NCBI RefSeq assembly: GCF_001949145.1
Contig: NW_019091380.1
Location: 529,552-591,551 of the forward strand
Direction: 5' to 3'
DNA length: 62,000 nt
Source of the DNA: Acanthaster planci
Taxonomy: Eukaryota; Echinodermata; Asteroidea; Valvatida; Acanthasteridae
Shown: one piece after another, positions 60,928 through 62,000 of the stretch
Numbering within the stretch: the stretch's first letter is position 1
Layout of the letters: every line of letters starts with the position of its first letter
Made by a program: the position numbers and the translations under genes
Notes under the pieces: generated by a model
Seen by the model: the letters and a program-made list of their open reading frames with translations, nothing else
Told to the model about the DNA's origin: nothing
Databases searched by the model: none

Positions 60928-62000
60928 GAGGGCTGAATGATACAGAGTTTTGAGGCATGGAATCTGTACTGTTGGTGGACTTCGGACATCGATTGATTAT
61001 GCGCACTTCGAACAAGAACCACACGTGCATCTCTGCGCTCTGCAAACTGGAAGTAGTTACAGCATGCAGCGTTGATATCAACTTTATCAGAACAGCCTTA
61101 GATAAAGCAACATTTGAAAAGGTTGATAGGATTATATTTCCTCGACGGTTGTTATTTTACCATGTGCCAACGCAAAATGTATTGATTGTTTGTTGGTGTG
61201 TTGCGTTGTTAATTTGTGTGTGTGTGTTTTTTTGAATATTTTTTTAATTAGGCTTTCTTATGGCAATATCGGGGTATTCGTCAGCATGTTCAGACAACCG
61301 TCGTTATTTCACTGTTCAGAACAACACATTAAAGCCTTGTGCCGCTCAATGCCGACAAAATAATTTCATCTTGACTTGTAAATGTCAGCAAACTGTCCGT
61401 CAGTACTGAGAGGTCGACAAGCTGGATGCAAAATAATGAAAATTGGTCAAGTCCTCGTTCTGACAAACATTTTCTCAAGCTCCGTCGCTTGGACTCGAGA
61501 AAAACAAATGTTTGAAAAAAAATCCCACAGAACAGATACACAGTGTCGGTATGTTCAAAATTTAAAGAGTTCACTGCGAAATATTTGTCAACACAAAAAG
61601 TGAACGTAAAAAAAACCCTATGCAATACATCTCGATTCTTAATGTGCCGATACCAGATGTAGCCTGCAATACTCGAGTCAATTTGTAAATATCCTCGGTA
61701 TTATCTTTTATTCGCCATGCGCTGCGAGACGAAACAACAGGGTCAGCATTTATTGATACGTCCATCATCTTTAGCAAACAAGATTACAGATGCATGTATA
61801 ATTTATCAGCCAATGGCACACATGCGTAAATCGTAGCTTTGCTTTCTTTCTTCTGGGGGTCAACAAAGCAATGGTTGTTTTATTGTCCCTGGCACTATAT
61901 CTCGATTTTCGGCAGTGAAGTATTACACTTACAGCGTCCAGGAGGAAGGCTGATGTGAGCTGCATAACAGATCGCTTGCTTCTATAAAATTCACGTCCGA
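60928..62000. other. Right-hand end of the window, nothing recognised
   Basis: Several short open frames on both strands, none with a recognisable domain or clear splice partners. A gene could continue beyond the window, but there is no positive evidence for one. Confidence 0.4.

Noticed and set aside
60648-61081. Thr/Pro/His-rich minus-strand frames
   Set aside because: They are translations of the GGAGTGGTGSC minisatellite.

Overview
This window is eukaryotic and fits a marine invertebrate, probably a non-vertebrate deuterostome such as a starfish or another echinoderm, with a lancelet as the alternative. Support comes from intron-rich genes with GT..AG junctions, exons richer in G+C than the AT-rich flanks, many short non-autonomous DNA-transposon-like repeats, an abundance of the palindromic motif GTACATGTAC, and a degenerate LINE. 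The species call is inference. No prokaryotic operon, CRISPR array, rRNA or convincing tRNA was seen.

Three protein genes can be supported. (1) Positions 36307 down to 15453, minus strand: a complete seven-exon gene for a SLAIN-motif family microtubule plus-end protein. All six intron phases agree and the predicted protein is 499 residues. It has an N-terminal coiled coil, the conserved block around the first exon junction, two SxIP EB-binding motifs and the family's C-terminal WKDGCY. (2) Positions about 39305 down to 37932, minus strand: a long uninterrupted coding exon for an ankyrin-repeat and SOCS-box (ASB-type) Cullin-5 substrate adaptor. It has no in-frame ATG near its 5' end, so an upstream exon is probably missing. 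(3) Positions 45838 to 57919, plus strand: a complete fourteen-exon gene for a 663-residue SLC5A (SGLT/SMIT) sodium-solute cotransporter. All thirteen intron phases agree.

Layout. 1-15.4 kb has no gene that I can support. It holds a 176-bp tandem repeat, a 0.46-kb direct duplication, repeat-like elements, a wrecked LINE reverse transcriptase (7.0-8.96 kb) and a small terminal-inverted-repeat element. 15.4-36.3 kb is the SLAIN gene, whose introns carry GTACATGTAC clusters, two copies of one inverted-repeat element and two oppositely oriented copies of another repeat. 36.3-39.3 kb holds the intergenic spacer and the ASB gene. 39.3-45.8 kb separates the divergent ASB and SLC5A genes and has an inverted-repeat element. 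45.8-57.9 kb is SLC5A, with a (CAA)27 microsatellite in intron 3 and a 470-bp element in intron 6. A second copy of that element lies just past the stop codon. 58.5-62 kb is noncoding as far as I can see, with an 11/22-bp minisatellite.

The three genes (cytoskeleton, ubiquitin ligase adaptor, solute transport) have no evident common pathway. I found no new multi-gene system. The most interesting points are substitutions at sugar-site positions of the SLC5A protein, the missing 5' end and extra C-terminal tail of the ASB protein, and the repeat architecture.
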